From Bacteroidales bacterium UBA2764 (lineage in GTDB: Bacteria > Bacteroidota > Bacteroidia > Bacteroidales > Paludibacteraceae): a stretch of DNA of 5,528 nucleotides. Below the pieces are notes generated by a model. That model was not told where the DNA came from. It saw only the letters and a list, made by a program, of their open reading frames with translations, and did no database searches. How positions within the stretch are numbered: position 1 is the first letter of the stretch; every line of letters starts with the position of its first letter. Below, piece after piece: positions 1 through 4,823 of this stretch. The stretch lies in NCBI GenBank assembly GCA_002352705.1, contig DEIW01000127.1, forward strand, positions 1 through 5,528. Direction: 5' to 3'. Position numbers and translations under genes: made by a program.

Positions 1-60
1 TTAATTTGCTAAATTTGTGAACTATTTATTTGCATATGTCAAAAATTATATGTACCTTTG
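1..60 (+). repeat. Direct repeat, copy 1 (promoter module)
   Basis: Positions 1-60 align without gaps to 791-850 with five mismatches (40, 41, 48, 49, 50); 1-39 are identical to 791-829. The block contains the complete promoter P1. Similarity stops right after the -7 box, so the duplicated unit is the promoter and not the downstream gene. Because the block begins at the window edge, it may extend further left. Confidence 0.9.
29..60 (+). promoter_or_regulatory. Bacteroidota-type promoter P1
   Basis: A TTTG -33 element at 29-32 and a TACCTTTG -7 element at 53-60 are separated by 20 bp, matching the Bacteroidota primary sigma factor consensus (TTTG, 19-21 bp, TAnnTTTG). Transcription would start a few bases after 60 and read rightward into the repeated leader at 68-152 and the gene remnant at 160. 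The promoter lies within a 60-bp block repeated at 791-850. Confidence 0.8.
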
Positions 61-67
61 CAGCCGG

Positions 68-152
68 AAGTCGCTTGAGAAAATACGGATAACGGCAAAA
101 AAGTCGTTCAAGAAAATACGCTGACGAACAAAAAAGTCGTTCGAAAAAATAT
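68..152 (+). repeat. 33-bp tandem repeat in the P1 leader
   Basis: Two full imperfect 33-bp units (68-100, 101-133) and a partial third (134-152) each begin with AAGTCG followed by an A-rich tract. Each carries the 9-mer GTCGYTYRA: GTCGCTTGA at 70-78, GTCGTTCAA at 103-111, GTCGTTCGA at 136-144. The array sits between promoter P1 and the start codon at 160, so it would be transcribed as 5' leader. The same 9-mer occurs in reverse orientation in the P2 leader (878-908). Function is unknown; a protein-binding array is an inference. Confidence 0.75.
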
Positions 153-159
153 CATAATC

Positions 160-287
160 ATGCTTAAAAGAAAGATTTATAGTATCATATCTCACAAGCT
201 TTCAAACTTGGAGACTACAATGTCGGACAAACAGGTAATGTATTAACACTGCCTCTTTACATGGCTTTTCTCTTAACTGCTCGATAG
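160..287 (+). pseudogene. Remnant of an AAA-family ATPase (DUF4143 type), internally deleted
   Basis: Two fragments in different frames suggest the ends of one gene with its middle lost. The start at 160 reads MLKRKIYS, resembling the N-terminus of Bacteroidota ATP-binding proteins with a C-terminal DUF4143 domain. From 183 to the TAG at 285-287, in another frame, the sequence reads on to VGQTGNVLTLPLYMAFLL, resembling the C-terminal strand and tail of those ATPases. The ATP-binding loop, Walker B and nearly all of the protein are absent; the usual length is about 400 residues. Read literally, the first frame gives only a 28-residue peptide ending at 244-246. The upstream promoter P1 seems intact, so the remnant may still be transcribed. 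The family assignment rests on remembered resemblance of short segments and is uncertain; two unrelated spurious ORFs is the alternative. Confidence 0.42.
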
Positions 288-296
288 CCATTTTTG

Positions 297-304
297 TACC
301 TTTG
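297..304 (+). promoter_or_regulatory. Promoter-like -7 box P3 (weak -33)
   Basis: TACCTTTG here matches the Bacteroidota -7 element and lies 9 bp before the start codon at 314. No TTTG is present 19-21 bp upstream; the sequence there is TTAA, so the -33 element is poor. The box supports the short ORF 314-439 being, or having been, an expressed gene start. Confidence 0.45.
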
Positions 305-313
305 TACCCGATT

Positions 314-439
314 ATGTTAGAAGACTACCGTTTTAGCGAAGATATGCCCTATGCGTCCCACCGTCTAATGGTTCGCAGCAAGGACATCGAGATCGGCGGC
401 GTGCTGGGTCCTGTGTTCGGCATCTCTGTTGCCGAATAA
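314..439 (+). CDS. Short ORF of unknown function, possibly a truncated gene start
   Basis: This 41-codon ORF begins MLEDYRFSEDMPYASHRL and ends in GISVAE. I do not recognise a family. In its favour, a TACCTTTG box lies just upstream and codons up to about 407 have the mixed, third-position GC-rich usage of the real genes in this window. Against it, it is short and its last ten or so codons (from 408) lie inside the first unit of the 43-bp tandem repeat, so the C-terminus and stop are supplied by repeat DNA. The simplest reading is the 5' end of a gene whose remainder was replaced by the repeat array. A genuine small peptide is the alternative. Confidence 0.35.
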   Translation: MLEDYRFSEDMPYASHRLMVRSKDIEIGGVLGPVFGISVAE

Positions 440-548
440 TCGCCCCCGGTGTCCTGTGCCCGGCATCTCCGTTGCCGAATAGTCGCCCCCGGTGTCCTGT
501 GTTCGGCATCTCCGTTGCCGAATAGTCGCCTCTGGCGTCCTGTGCCCG
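408..548 (+). repeat. 43-bp tandem repeat, three full units plus a partial
   Basis: Full units run 408-450, 451-493 and 494-536; a fourth starts at 537 and matches for about 12 bp. Each starts GTCCTGTG and contains an inverted repeat: TTCGGCA/TGCCGAA at 416-422/430-436 and 502-508/516-522, shortened to CGGCA/TGCCG at 461-465/473-477 in the middle unit, with 7-base loops. The period of 43 is not a multiple of three, so copy-number change would shift any frame crossing it. Units differ at only a few positions, indicating recent expansion. There are no spacers, so this is not CRISPR. Confidence 0.92.
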
Positions 549-740
549 CGAGTTCCGCGAGCGGGATTCCTTTCTTTCGCCCTCTTTCCTCTTTTCTCCG
601 GCATCGGATGCCGGTTGTTCCCTTCGGTGGCATTCTTGCCACCGTTGTATTTTTTGTATTGTGCCGCCTCCCATGGGCTGCCTCTTTCCTTTCGGCATTT
701 CCTCTTGGGCATCCGCCATGCATGGCGGATTGAAATGCCG
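545..740. repeat. GC-rich cluster of heterogeneous palindromes
   Basis: No convincing gene lies in 440-806. The stretch holds a series of different inverted repeats: CCCGC/GCGGG at 545-549/561-565; a 17-base odd palindrome with 8-bp arms at 598-614; CGGTGGCA/TGCCACCG at 625-644; CCCATGGG at 670-677; and a nested structure with outer arms CGGCATTTC/GAAATGCCG (693-701/732-740) around a perfect 20-bp palindrome at 711-730. Between them the + strand is pyrimidine-rich, notably 567-599, which has a single G at 579. Several arms share the core GGCAT. The segment differs in composition from both flanks, which are AT-rich promoter DNA. Function is not known. Confidence 0.8.
625..660 (+). terminator. 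Probable intrinsic terminator
   Basis: A perfect 8-bp GC-rich stem (CGGTGGCA at 625-632, TGCCACCG at 637-644) with a 4-base TTCT loop is followed by a T-rich run at 645-660 containing six consecutive Ts. This is the form of a rho-independent terminator on the + strand. It would stop transcripts from P1 or P3 before the second promoter module at 791. It could instead be just another member of the surrounding palindrome cluster. Confidence 0.55.
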
Positions 741-790
741 CCTCTGCCGTGTTCAGCACCTCTCTTTTGCAAAAATGCGGACGAATTTGT

Positions 791-850
791 TTAATTTGCT
801 AAATTTGTGAACTATTTATTTGCATATGTACAAAATTTGTTGTACCTTTG
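791..850 (+). repeat. Direct repeat, copy 2 (promoter module)
   Basis: Second copy of the 60-bp block found at 1-60, with 39 identical bases at its left end and 55 of 60 overall. The two copies are in the same orientation 790 bp apart, so recombination between them could delete the intervening remnant and hairpin array but not invert it. Confidence 0.9.
819..850 (+). promoter_or_regulatory. Bacteroidota-type promoter P2
   Basis: TTTG at 819-822 and TACCTTTG at 843-850 are 20 bp apart, an excellent match to the Bacteroidota promoter consensus. It is positioned to drive the unknown-function gene at 972 (or 924) and, through it, the esterase gene at 1346. The predicted transcription start just after 850 rules out the in-frame ATG at 807 as the start codon for this transcript. 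Confidence 0.85.
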
Positions 851-870
851 TACTAAATTTCGTGGCATTT

Positions 871-914
871 ACGACAGTCGAACGACGGTCAAACGACGGT
901 CGAACGACAGTCGT
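871..914 (+). repeat. Four 11-bp iterated units in the P2 leader
   Basis: Four contiguous 11-bp units occupy 871-881, 882-892, 893-903 and 904-914 with consensus ACGACRGTCRA; the last ends in T, making it a perfect odd palindrome. Across unit junctions lie GTCG-AA-CGAC inverted repeats at 877-886 and 899-908. The ends can pair (TACGAC 870-875 with GTCGTA 910-915), and another 11-base odd palindrome, CGTAGCCTACG, follows at 912-922. An 11-bp period places equivalent faces about one helical turn apart, as in operators or iterons. Being downstream of the promoter, the array could act on DNA as a roadblock or operator, or in RNA as leader structure. Regulation is inference. Confidence 0.88.
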
Positions 915-971
915 AGCCTACGTATGAATGATGTTAAACCGGGGATTAGACCCCAAAACAACCAAAATTTT

Positions 972-1331
972 ATGTCACAAGTTGTTCCTGCTGCCTCTAT
1001 TGATGAGATTCACGGAAAGCCTTATGGCCGGAGTGACGGCTATTTCTATCAGTCCAAGAAAACAGGCAAAACATTCTACCGTGAGCGAGTTGAAAACTAC
1101 CAAAAGAACCAGTCGCCACGCCAGAAATGGAACTCCACGGCTTTCAAAGCGGCGAATACCCAACTCAAACTTATTCTCAACAACCCTGATTCCAAAGCAC
1201 AAATGGAAGCGGATTACGAAGCGGCAAAACATATCGCCTCCAACGGTAAGGCCTATTCTACCATCCGGGCATGGAAATTCAACTCCCTCCTCCACGAATA
1301 CAAACTCTCTCACCCTTTCGTACAACCTTAA
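972..1331 (+). CDS. Small basic protein of unknown function, conserved type in Bacteroidota
   Basis: The 119-residue product is soluble, lysine-rich and has no signal peptide or membrane segment. It begins MSQVVPAASIDEIHGKPYG, followed by a short region rich in aromatic and basic residues (GYFYQSKKTGKTFYRER, residues 23-39) and two likely helices (about 56-88 and 96-111). The layout of a short HGK-type strand, an aromatic basic segment and then helices ending in a YSTIRAWKFN-like motif resembles small uncharacterised Bacteroidota proteins; I know no assigned function. The ATG at 972 was chosen because it follows an AT-rich stretch and gives the compact domain; an in-frame ATG at 924 would add 16 polar residues, and the one at 807 lies upstream of the predicted transcription start. 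A GGGG/CCCC hairpin (941-954) lies between the two candidate starts. The esterase gene starts 14 bp after the stop, so cotranscription from P2 is likely. Confidence 0.68.
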   Translation: MSQVVPAASIDEIHGKPYGRSDGYFYQSKKTGKTFYRERVENYQKNQSPRQKWNSTAFKAANTQLKLILNNPDSKAQMEADYEAAKHIASNGKAYSTIRAWKFNSLLHEYKLSHPFVQP

Positions 1332-1345
1332 AAACAGATACTTTT

Positions 1346-2731
1346 ATGTCAAAACACAATTTTTTATTCCTTTGTACATTGTTCTTGATGGCTTTGCCGC
1401 TTACTGCCGCACCGCGGCGTGTACACACGATTGGCGACAGCACGATGAGCGATTACAAGCCCGCAGCGACACCCAAACGCGGCTGGGGCATGTACCTCCA
1501 GGCATTCTTTAACCCCGATTCCGTAACCGTTAATAACCGTGGCAAGAGCGGTGCCTCCACACGCACGTTCTATGAAACGGAGAACCTCTGGCCGTCCGTC
1601 AAGAGCCAGATGCATGAGGGGGACTACCTCATTATCCAGTTTGCCCACAACGATGAGAAATGCAAAGGCGAAGATGTCTATGTCCGGAATGCCCAACTGC
1701 GTGCCGAAGGCAAGGACACGCTGACTGACATGCGCGGTACTGAGCCTAACACCACATACAAAGAATACCTGTTCCGTTTCATCAACGAGGCACGCGAGAT
1801 GGGCGTCACACCTATTCTGATGAGTCCCATTTGCCGCGCCTATTTCGGCAAAGACGGCAAGATTAACGATGAGGGACGGCATAAACTGCCGGGAACGAAA
1901 GAACTCACCCAAACAGAAGCAGCAAAGGTCTTGGCGCCGGCAGGCACACGGGACAAAGATTATGTGCGGTGTATGCGGGACGTGGCAGAGGCAATGGCGG
2001 TACCGTTCCTCGACATGACAAAGCGTACGCAGGAGTATTTCGAATATGTGGGCAAGGATAAGTGTATGGCGGAGTACTTCAACTGCGGCGACAAGACACA
2101 CACCTCCGCCACGGGCGGCATGGTGGTTGCCATGCAGGCAAATCTGCTCCTGCAATGGTCGGATTTAGAGGAACTGAAGTCATGGATGGTAACGCCTACC
2201 ATGGATGAACTGTACGCCTATTCCAAACGCATTGAGGAGAGCGGAAAGAAAGCTGCGTTTGCAGCCAAAGGCACACCTTTTGAGACTGTAATAGAAAATA
2301 ACGAATTGCATCTCACAAACATGGAGCTTGATAAGAAAGGCTACACTCCGGTCGGCGGCGCATGGCCCGCAGGTGAGATAGACGAAGTGGCAAACCGTTA
2401 TATCGAATATACCATAGCCGCGGAAAAGAAGAAAGGGATGGTTATTGAGACAATCAATCTTGCCGTTAAAGCCAAAGGAGGAGACGGAATGAACATACAT
2501 ATCAACTATGGATTTGGCAGTGATTTCAATGGGGTGACTACGATATACGAAAATACCGCCCTGCCTAAATGCAAGACGGTAAATATTCATTTGGATCAAC
2601 CTATTCTTGTTCCTGCCGGACAGACTTTACATATCCGGATCCTACCGTGGTACGACTCGAACGGAAAGCCTCAATCCAAGAAATATCTTCAACTCAAAGA
2701 ACTTGTTGTTACAGGTAAAAGGTTAATGTAA
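1346..2731 (+). CDS. Secreted SGNH/GDSL esterase, rhamnogalacturonan acetylesterase-like
   Basis: The 461-residue product is predicted to remove acetyl groups from pectin-type or related polysaccharides outside the cytoplasm. Residues 1-22 form a signal peptide (KHN, hydrophobic core, cleavage near TAA-P). The SGNH blocks are present: GDST with nucleophile Ser32, NRGKSGAST with Gly69, FAHND with Asn102, and the DKTH motif with Asp249 and His252 as catalytic partners, spaced as in the CE12 rhamnogalacturonan acetylesterase family. The catalytic domain ends near residue 290. After a linker, about 320-461 is a strand-rich domain of the type attached to Bacteroidota pectin-degrading enzymes, perhaps for carbohydrate binding. 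The start at 1346 gives a proper signal peptide; the reading frame stays open upstream to 1271 but overlaps the preceding gene. No SusC/SusD pair or other carbohydrate enzyme is in the window, so substrate is inferred from the fold only; other acetylated glycans are possible. Confidence 0.88.
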   Translation: MSKHNFLFLCTLFLMALPLTAAPRRVHTIGDSTMSDYKPAATPKRGWGMYLQAFFNPDSVTVNNRGKSGASTRTFYETENLWPSVKSQMHEGDYLIIQFAHNDEKCKGEDVYVRNAQLRAEGKDTLTDMRGTEPNTTYKEYLFRFINEAREMGVTPILMSPICRAYFGKDGKINDEGRHKLPGTKELTQTEAAKVLAPAGTRDKDYVRCMRDVAEAMAVPFLDMTKRTQEYFEYVGKDKCMAEYFNCGDKTHTSATGGMVVAMQANLLLQWSDLEELKSWMVTPTMDELYAYSKRIEESGKKAAFAAKGTPFETVIENNELHLTNMELDKKGYTPVGGAWPAGEIDEVANRYIEYTIAAEKKKGMVIETINLAVKAKGGDGMNIHINYGFGSDFNGVTTIYENTALPKCKTVNIHLDQPILVPAGQTLHIRILPWYDSNGKPQSKKYLQLKELVVTGKRLM

Positions 2732-2739
2732 TAGAGGAT

Positions 2740-3138
2740 TTATTTACCTCCGTCAATCATCCATTTTCCATCCACCAACACTAACTGAATGTTGTCGGGT
2801 TTGGAACTGCCATCGCCATAAGTGAGCGTATAGTTCACTTTTGCGCCCTGACCATCTTCATCCAGCGTCACTTCACCTACCTCATAAGAAGCGATACCGC
2901 CTTTTTTCTCTACTTCAGGAGCTGCTTTCTCTTGAAACATCTGGATGAATTGATCTTTCTGTTCTTTTGTCAATTCTTGCGAAAAGTGCATTTGGTCAAT
3001 AAGAGCCGCATAGTCGCCTTTCTGGTAGCTCTTGAGGAATGTAGCGGTTGCCCCTTCCGGAGTTGCAGACTTGGAACCACAGGCAACAAATGCCATAATA
3101 ACGACAGCCATAGCCATCAATTGAAACATTTTCTTCAT
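2740..3138 (-). CDS. Small lipoprotein, DUF4878-like
   Basis: The 132-residue product has a lipoprotein signal: two lysines, a hydrophobic core, and FVAC with the lipidated Cys20. The residues after it (GSKSA) lack the acidic cluster of the Bacteroidota surface-export signal, suggesting a periplasm-facing anchor. The mature part starts with a helix (TPEGATATFLKSYQKGDY, residues 26-43), then a charged helical stretch, then strands ending in VLVDGKWMIDGGK. This is the NTF2-like/lumazine-binding-like pattern of DUF4878 lipoproteins, whose function is unknown. Its ATG overlaps the stop of the preceding gene (ATGA), implying translational coupling, and it is the last gene of the exb operon. The Lys-rich end and stop abut the esterase gene, with 8 bp between stops. 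Confidence 0.82.
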   Translation of the reverse strand: MKKMFQLMAMAVVIMAFVACGSKSATPEGATATFLKSYQKGDYAALIDQMHFSQELTKEQKDQFIQMFQEKAAPEVEKKGGIASYEVGEVTLDEDGQGAKVNYTLTYGDGSSKPDNIQLVLVDGKWMIDGGK

Positions 3139-3788
3139 AAAGAGTTTGTTTTTAAGGGTTTTATAAAAAGAGTTGTCTTACTCTGTTCAATATCGCTCGG
3201 AAAGATGCACTCCCCTTCCTTGCAAAAGAAAGCAGGTACCGCGTGTCTGTTTCCTGATGTTATATCCACTCCCTGCTGACGGAAAGCCCGCCATACCAAT
3301 TCTGTACAATAGAGTTGTGAACTATCTGCCAATAAGTAGTTGTTATCAAAAAGACAGTGTTCTTTGACCTTGCGAAGTGCATAGCATGCAGCCTTGTATG
3401 CGATTTCGTCGCTACATCTAACGCGTAGCCACGCTCCGTTACGCGCCCTCTCCGGATTGAAAAAGAGAGACAGCGGTTCCGCCTTTACATATTCCGGTTC
3501 ATCTTCGCCGGGCACAGCGTGAATGACATACCATTCATGTTGCGCGCTGTCGCGAAAAAGTATTCCGATATGAGAATACGAAGCCTGACTGCGCTCTGTC
3601 ACCACCCTGCTCTCTAATCCGTAACCGCTCCGTAATACCAAGTCCCCGTTGCGCCATTCTGTAGTGTCATACGTTACTTGACTCTGGCGGTTACAGCTAC
3701 CAAACAGCATAAAAAAGAGTACAAAAAAGGCCGCGGTAAAGCGACCTTTCTTGTAATTCTTAGTAACTCGTACGCTGCGTTGCTGCAT
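3135..3788 (-). CDS. Lipoprotein of the YiiX / C92 permuted papain-like peptidase family
   Basis: The 217-residue product appears to be an exported papain-like hydrolase of the YiiX/YebB (DUF830, peptidase C92) type, whose relatives act on amide or peptide bonds, though most members lack a proven substrate. Residues 1-16 are basic, 17-31 hydrophobic and Cys32 follows FGS, a plausible lipobox. Family motifs are clear: NGDLVLRSG (47-55), YSHIGIL with catalytic His73, an FDNNYLLAD segment (147-155), and YCTELVW with catalytic Cys161 and adjacent Glu163. The order His before Cys is the circularly permuted NlpC/P60 arrangement. The start overlaps the upstream exbD by 29 bp; no alternative ATG, GTG or TTG keeps the signal sequence, so the overlap seems real. 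The stop overlaps the next gene by 4 bp. Location in an exb operon suggests an envelope task, for instance in peptidoglycan or lipoprotein maintenance, but that is inference. Confidence 0.8.
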   Translation of the reverse strand: MQQRSVRVTKNYKKGRFTAAFFVLFFMLFGSCNRQSQVTYDTTEWRNGDLVLRSGYGLESRVVTERSQASYSHIGILFRDSAQHEWYVIHAVPGEDEPEYVKAEPLSLFFNPERARNGAWLRVRCSDEIAYKAACYALRKVKEHCLFDNNYLLADSSQLYCTELVWRAFRQQGVDITSGNRHAVPAFFCKEGECIFPSDIEQSKTTLFIKPLKTNSL

Positions 3789-4230
3789 AACTGATTTTTA
3801 ATGCATACGCTCGCCGTAACTCCTGTTTTATATCCGCAATGATACCCATTTTGGTTTCCTTGTCGGCTTTGATAGAGACGGTCATCAAACCTTGCTCTGA
3901 CTCTTTCATGGACGAACGCTCATTGATGATATACTCGCCAATCTCCTTCGTCTCTGCAAAGGCGTCATCGAGTTGGATACGTGTCTCTGCACCGTACTGT
4001 TTGCGGAATTCTGCAGTCGGAGTTCCAACATAGATATAACGTACAAGTGATTTCTTCTCCAGCTTGGTAAGCTCTGTAGCCTGCGGGTTCTTGAATTGAA
4101 CCTTGTAGGATACCTCCTTCATTGACGTAACGGACATGAAGAAGAACAGCAGCATGAAGATAATATCAGGGAGAGATGACGTATTCAATGCCGGCATCTC
4201 ACGTTTCTCATTTCTACGTATCTTTGCCAT
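3760..4230 (-). CDS. exbD: ExbD/TolR-family proton channel subunit, second paralogue
   Basis: The 156-residue product is a biopolymer transport ExbD-type protein. It has a short basic cytoplasmic N-terminus (MAKIRRNEKRE), the family motif MPALNTSSLPDIIFMLLFFFM with one transmembrane helix at about 19-37 carrying the proton-conducting Asp22, and a periplasmic domain (about 38-156) rich in charged residues. Asp22 is the residue known to be essential in ExbD and TolR. The start lies 2 bp after the stop of the first exbD; its end overlaps the peptidase gene by 29 bp. It differs markedly from its upstream neighbour in the periplasmic part, so the two are paralogues with separate roles rather than a recent duplication. 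Partner is presumably the ExbB encoded at the head of the operon; a TolQR-like function cannot be excluded. Confidence 0.9.
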   Translation of the reverse strand: MAKIRRNEKREMPALNTSSLPDIIFMLLFFFMSVTSMKEVSYKVQFKNPQATELTKLEKKSLVRYIYVGTPTAEFRKQYGAETRIQLDDAFAETKEIGEYIINERSSMKESEQGLMTVSIKADKETKMGIIADIKQELRRAYALKISYAATQRTSY

Positions 4231-4232
4231 AA

Positions 4233-4811
4233 TCAGTTACCGTAATTTTTAGGTTCAGCCTCCGAAATCTTTTGAGGATAGATCTTCTGAATCTGTTTCT
4301 GTTGATCCTCTTCAAGCTCGTTATAAGCTTTGTGGAAATACTTCTGCGCGCATTCTTCACGCAATTCGTTATACGCTGCTACGAGCTCATTTTGAACATC
4401 CAGATATGCCTGATACTGAGTATCCACATCGTTTTGAACGGAGATGACGTGATCCTTTGTGTACTTCAGTACGCCAAACGGTGCGCCGAAATCCTCCTCT
4501 ACGAGTTTCGGATAGTAATCCGCATTCTGCTCGTTCTTAATAAACTCCTTCGCTCTCTCGCGGAGTTGCTTCACATCCATCAACTGGCCTTGCACCATCA
4601 ATTGGTTAGCCGAGTTAATCTTAACCACCAAGAGGTTGCGCTTGTTGATATCCTTATCCTCCACTTTCTGGTCGGGCGGAATAGGCGCAGGCAGACGGCG
4701 AGCCAGTCCCTGGTTCACATCCATAGAGGTGGTCACCAGGAAGAAAATCAGCAACAGGAACGAGATGTCCGCCATGGAGCTGGCGTTAATCTGTGGGACT
4801 TTCTTTGCCAT
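4233..4811 (-). CDS. exbD: ExbD/TolR-family proton channel subunit, first paralogue, extended C-terminus
   Basis: The 192-residue product has the ExbD architecture: MAKKVPQINASSMADISFLLL with a single transmembrane helix at about 13-30, the conserved proton-carrying Asp15, then the proline-rich LPAPIPP linker (40-46) and a periplasmic domain. It is longer than the roughly 130-150 residues usual for ExbD. The excess lies after about residue 95 and is highly charged and helix-prone (for example NELVAAYNELREECAQKY, 141-158), possibly a coiled coil reaching across the periplasm. It lies 12 bp after the membrane protein gene and 2 bp before the second exbD. Function in the ExbB-ExbD motor follows from the family; the role of the extension is unknown. 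Confidence 0.9.
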   Translation of the reverse strand: MAKKVPQINASSMADISFLLLIFFLVTTSMDVNQGLARRLPAPIPPDQKVEDKDINKRNLLVVKINSANQLMVQGQLMDVKQLRERAKEFIKNEQNADYYPKLVEEDFGAPFGVLKYTKDHVISVQNDVDTQYQAYLDVQNELVAAYNELREECAQKYFHKAYNELEEDQQKQIQKIYPQKISEAEPKNYGN

Positions 4812-4823
4812 GATAAATGTGAT

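Noticed and set aside
408..548. CRISPR array
   Set aside because: The 43-bp units are directly contiguous with no unique spacers, and no cas gene is present.
333..794. Several overlapping 94-136 codon ORFs on both strands in the GC-rich repeat region
   Set aside because: They are open in many frames at once because the region is poor in stop codons; the translations are Arg/Pro/Gly-rich low-complexity sequence reflecting the 43-bp repeats, with no family resemblance.
1..850. Invertible promoter or insertion sequence between the 60-bp repeats
   Set aside because: The repeats are direct, not inverted, and no transposase, integrase or target-site duplication is visible.
941..954. GGGGATTAGACCCC resembling a conserved 16S rRNA stretch
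   Set aside because: Only a short partial match, lacking the TACCC part, with no flanking rRNA sequence; it is a small hairpin.
807..971. Upstream ATG at 807 as the start of the unknown-function gene
   Set aside because: It lies before the -7 box of promoter P2, and the added residues are translated promoter and 11-bp repeat DNA.
1371..1380. TTCCTTTG as another promoter -7 box
   Set aside because: It has TT in place of the required TA and lies inside the esterase signal-peptide coding sequence.
1364..2155. 263-codon ORF on the - strand
   Set aside because: It lies wholly antisense to the esterase gene, whose catalytic motifs fix the true frame; the translation shows no domain.
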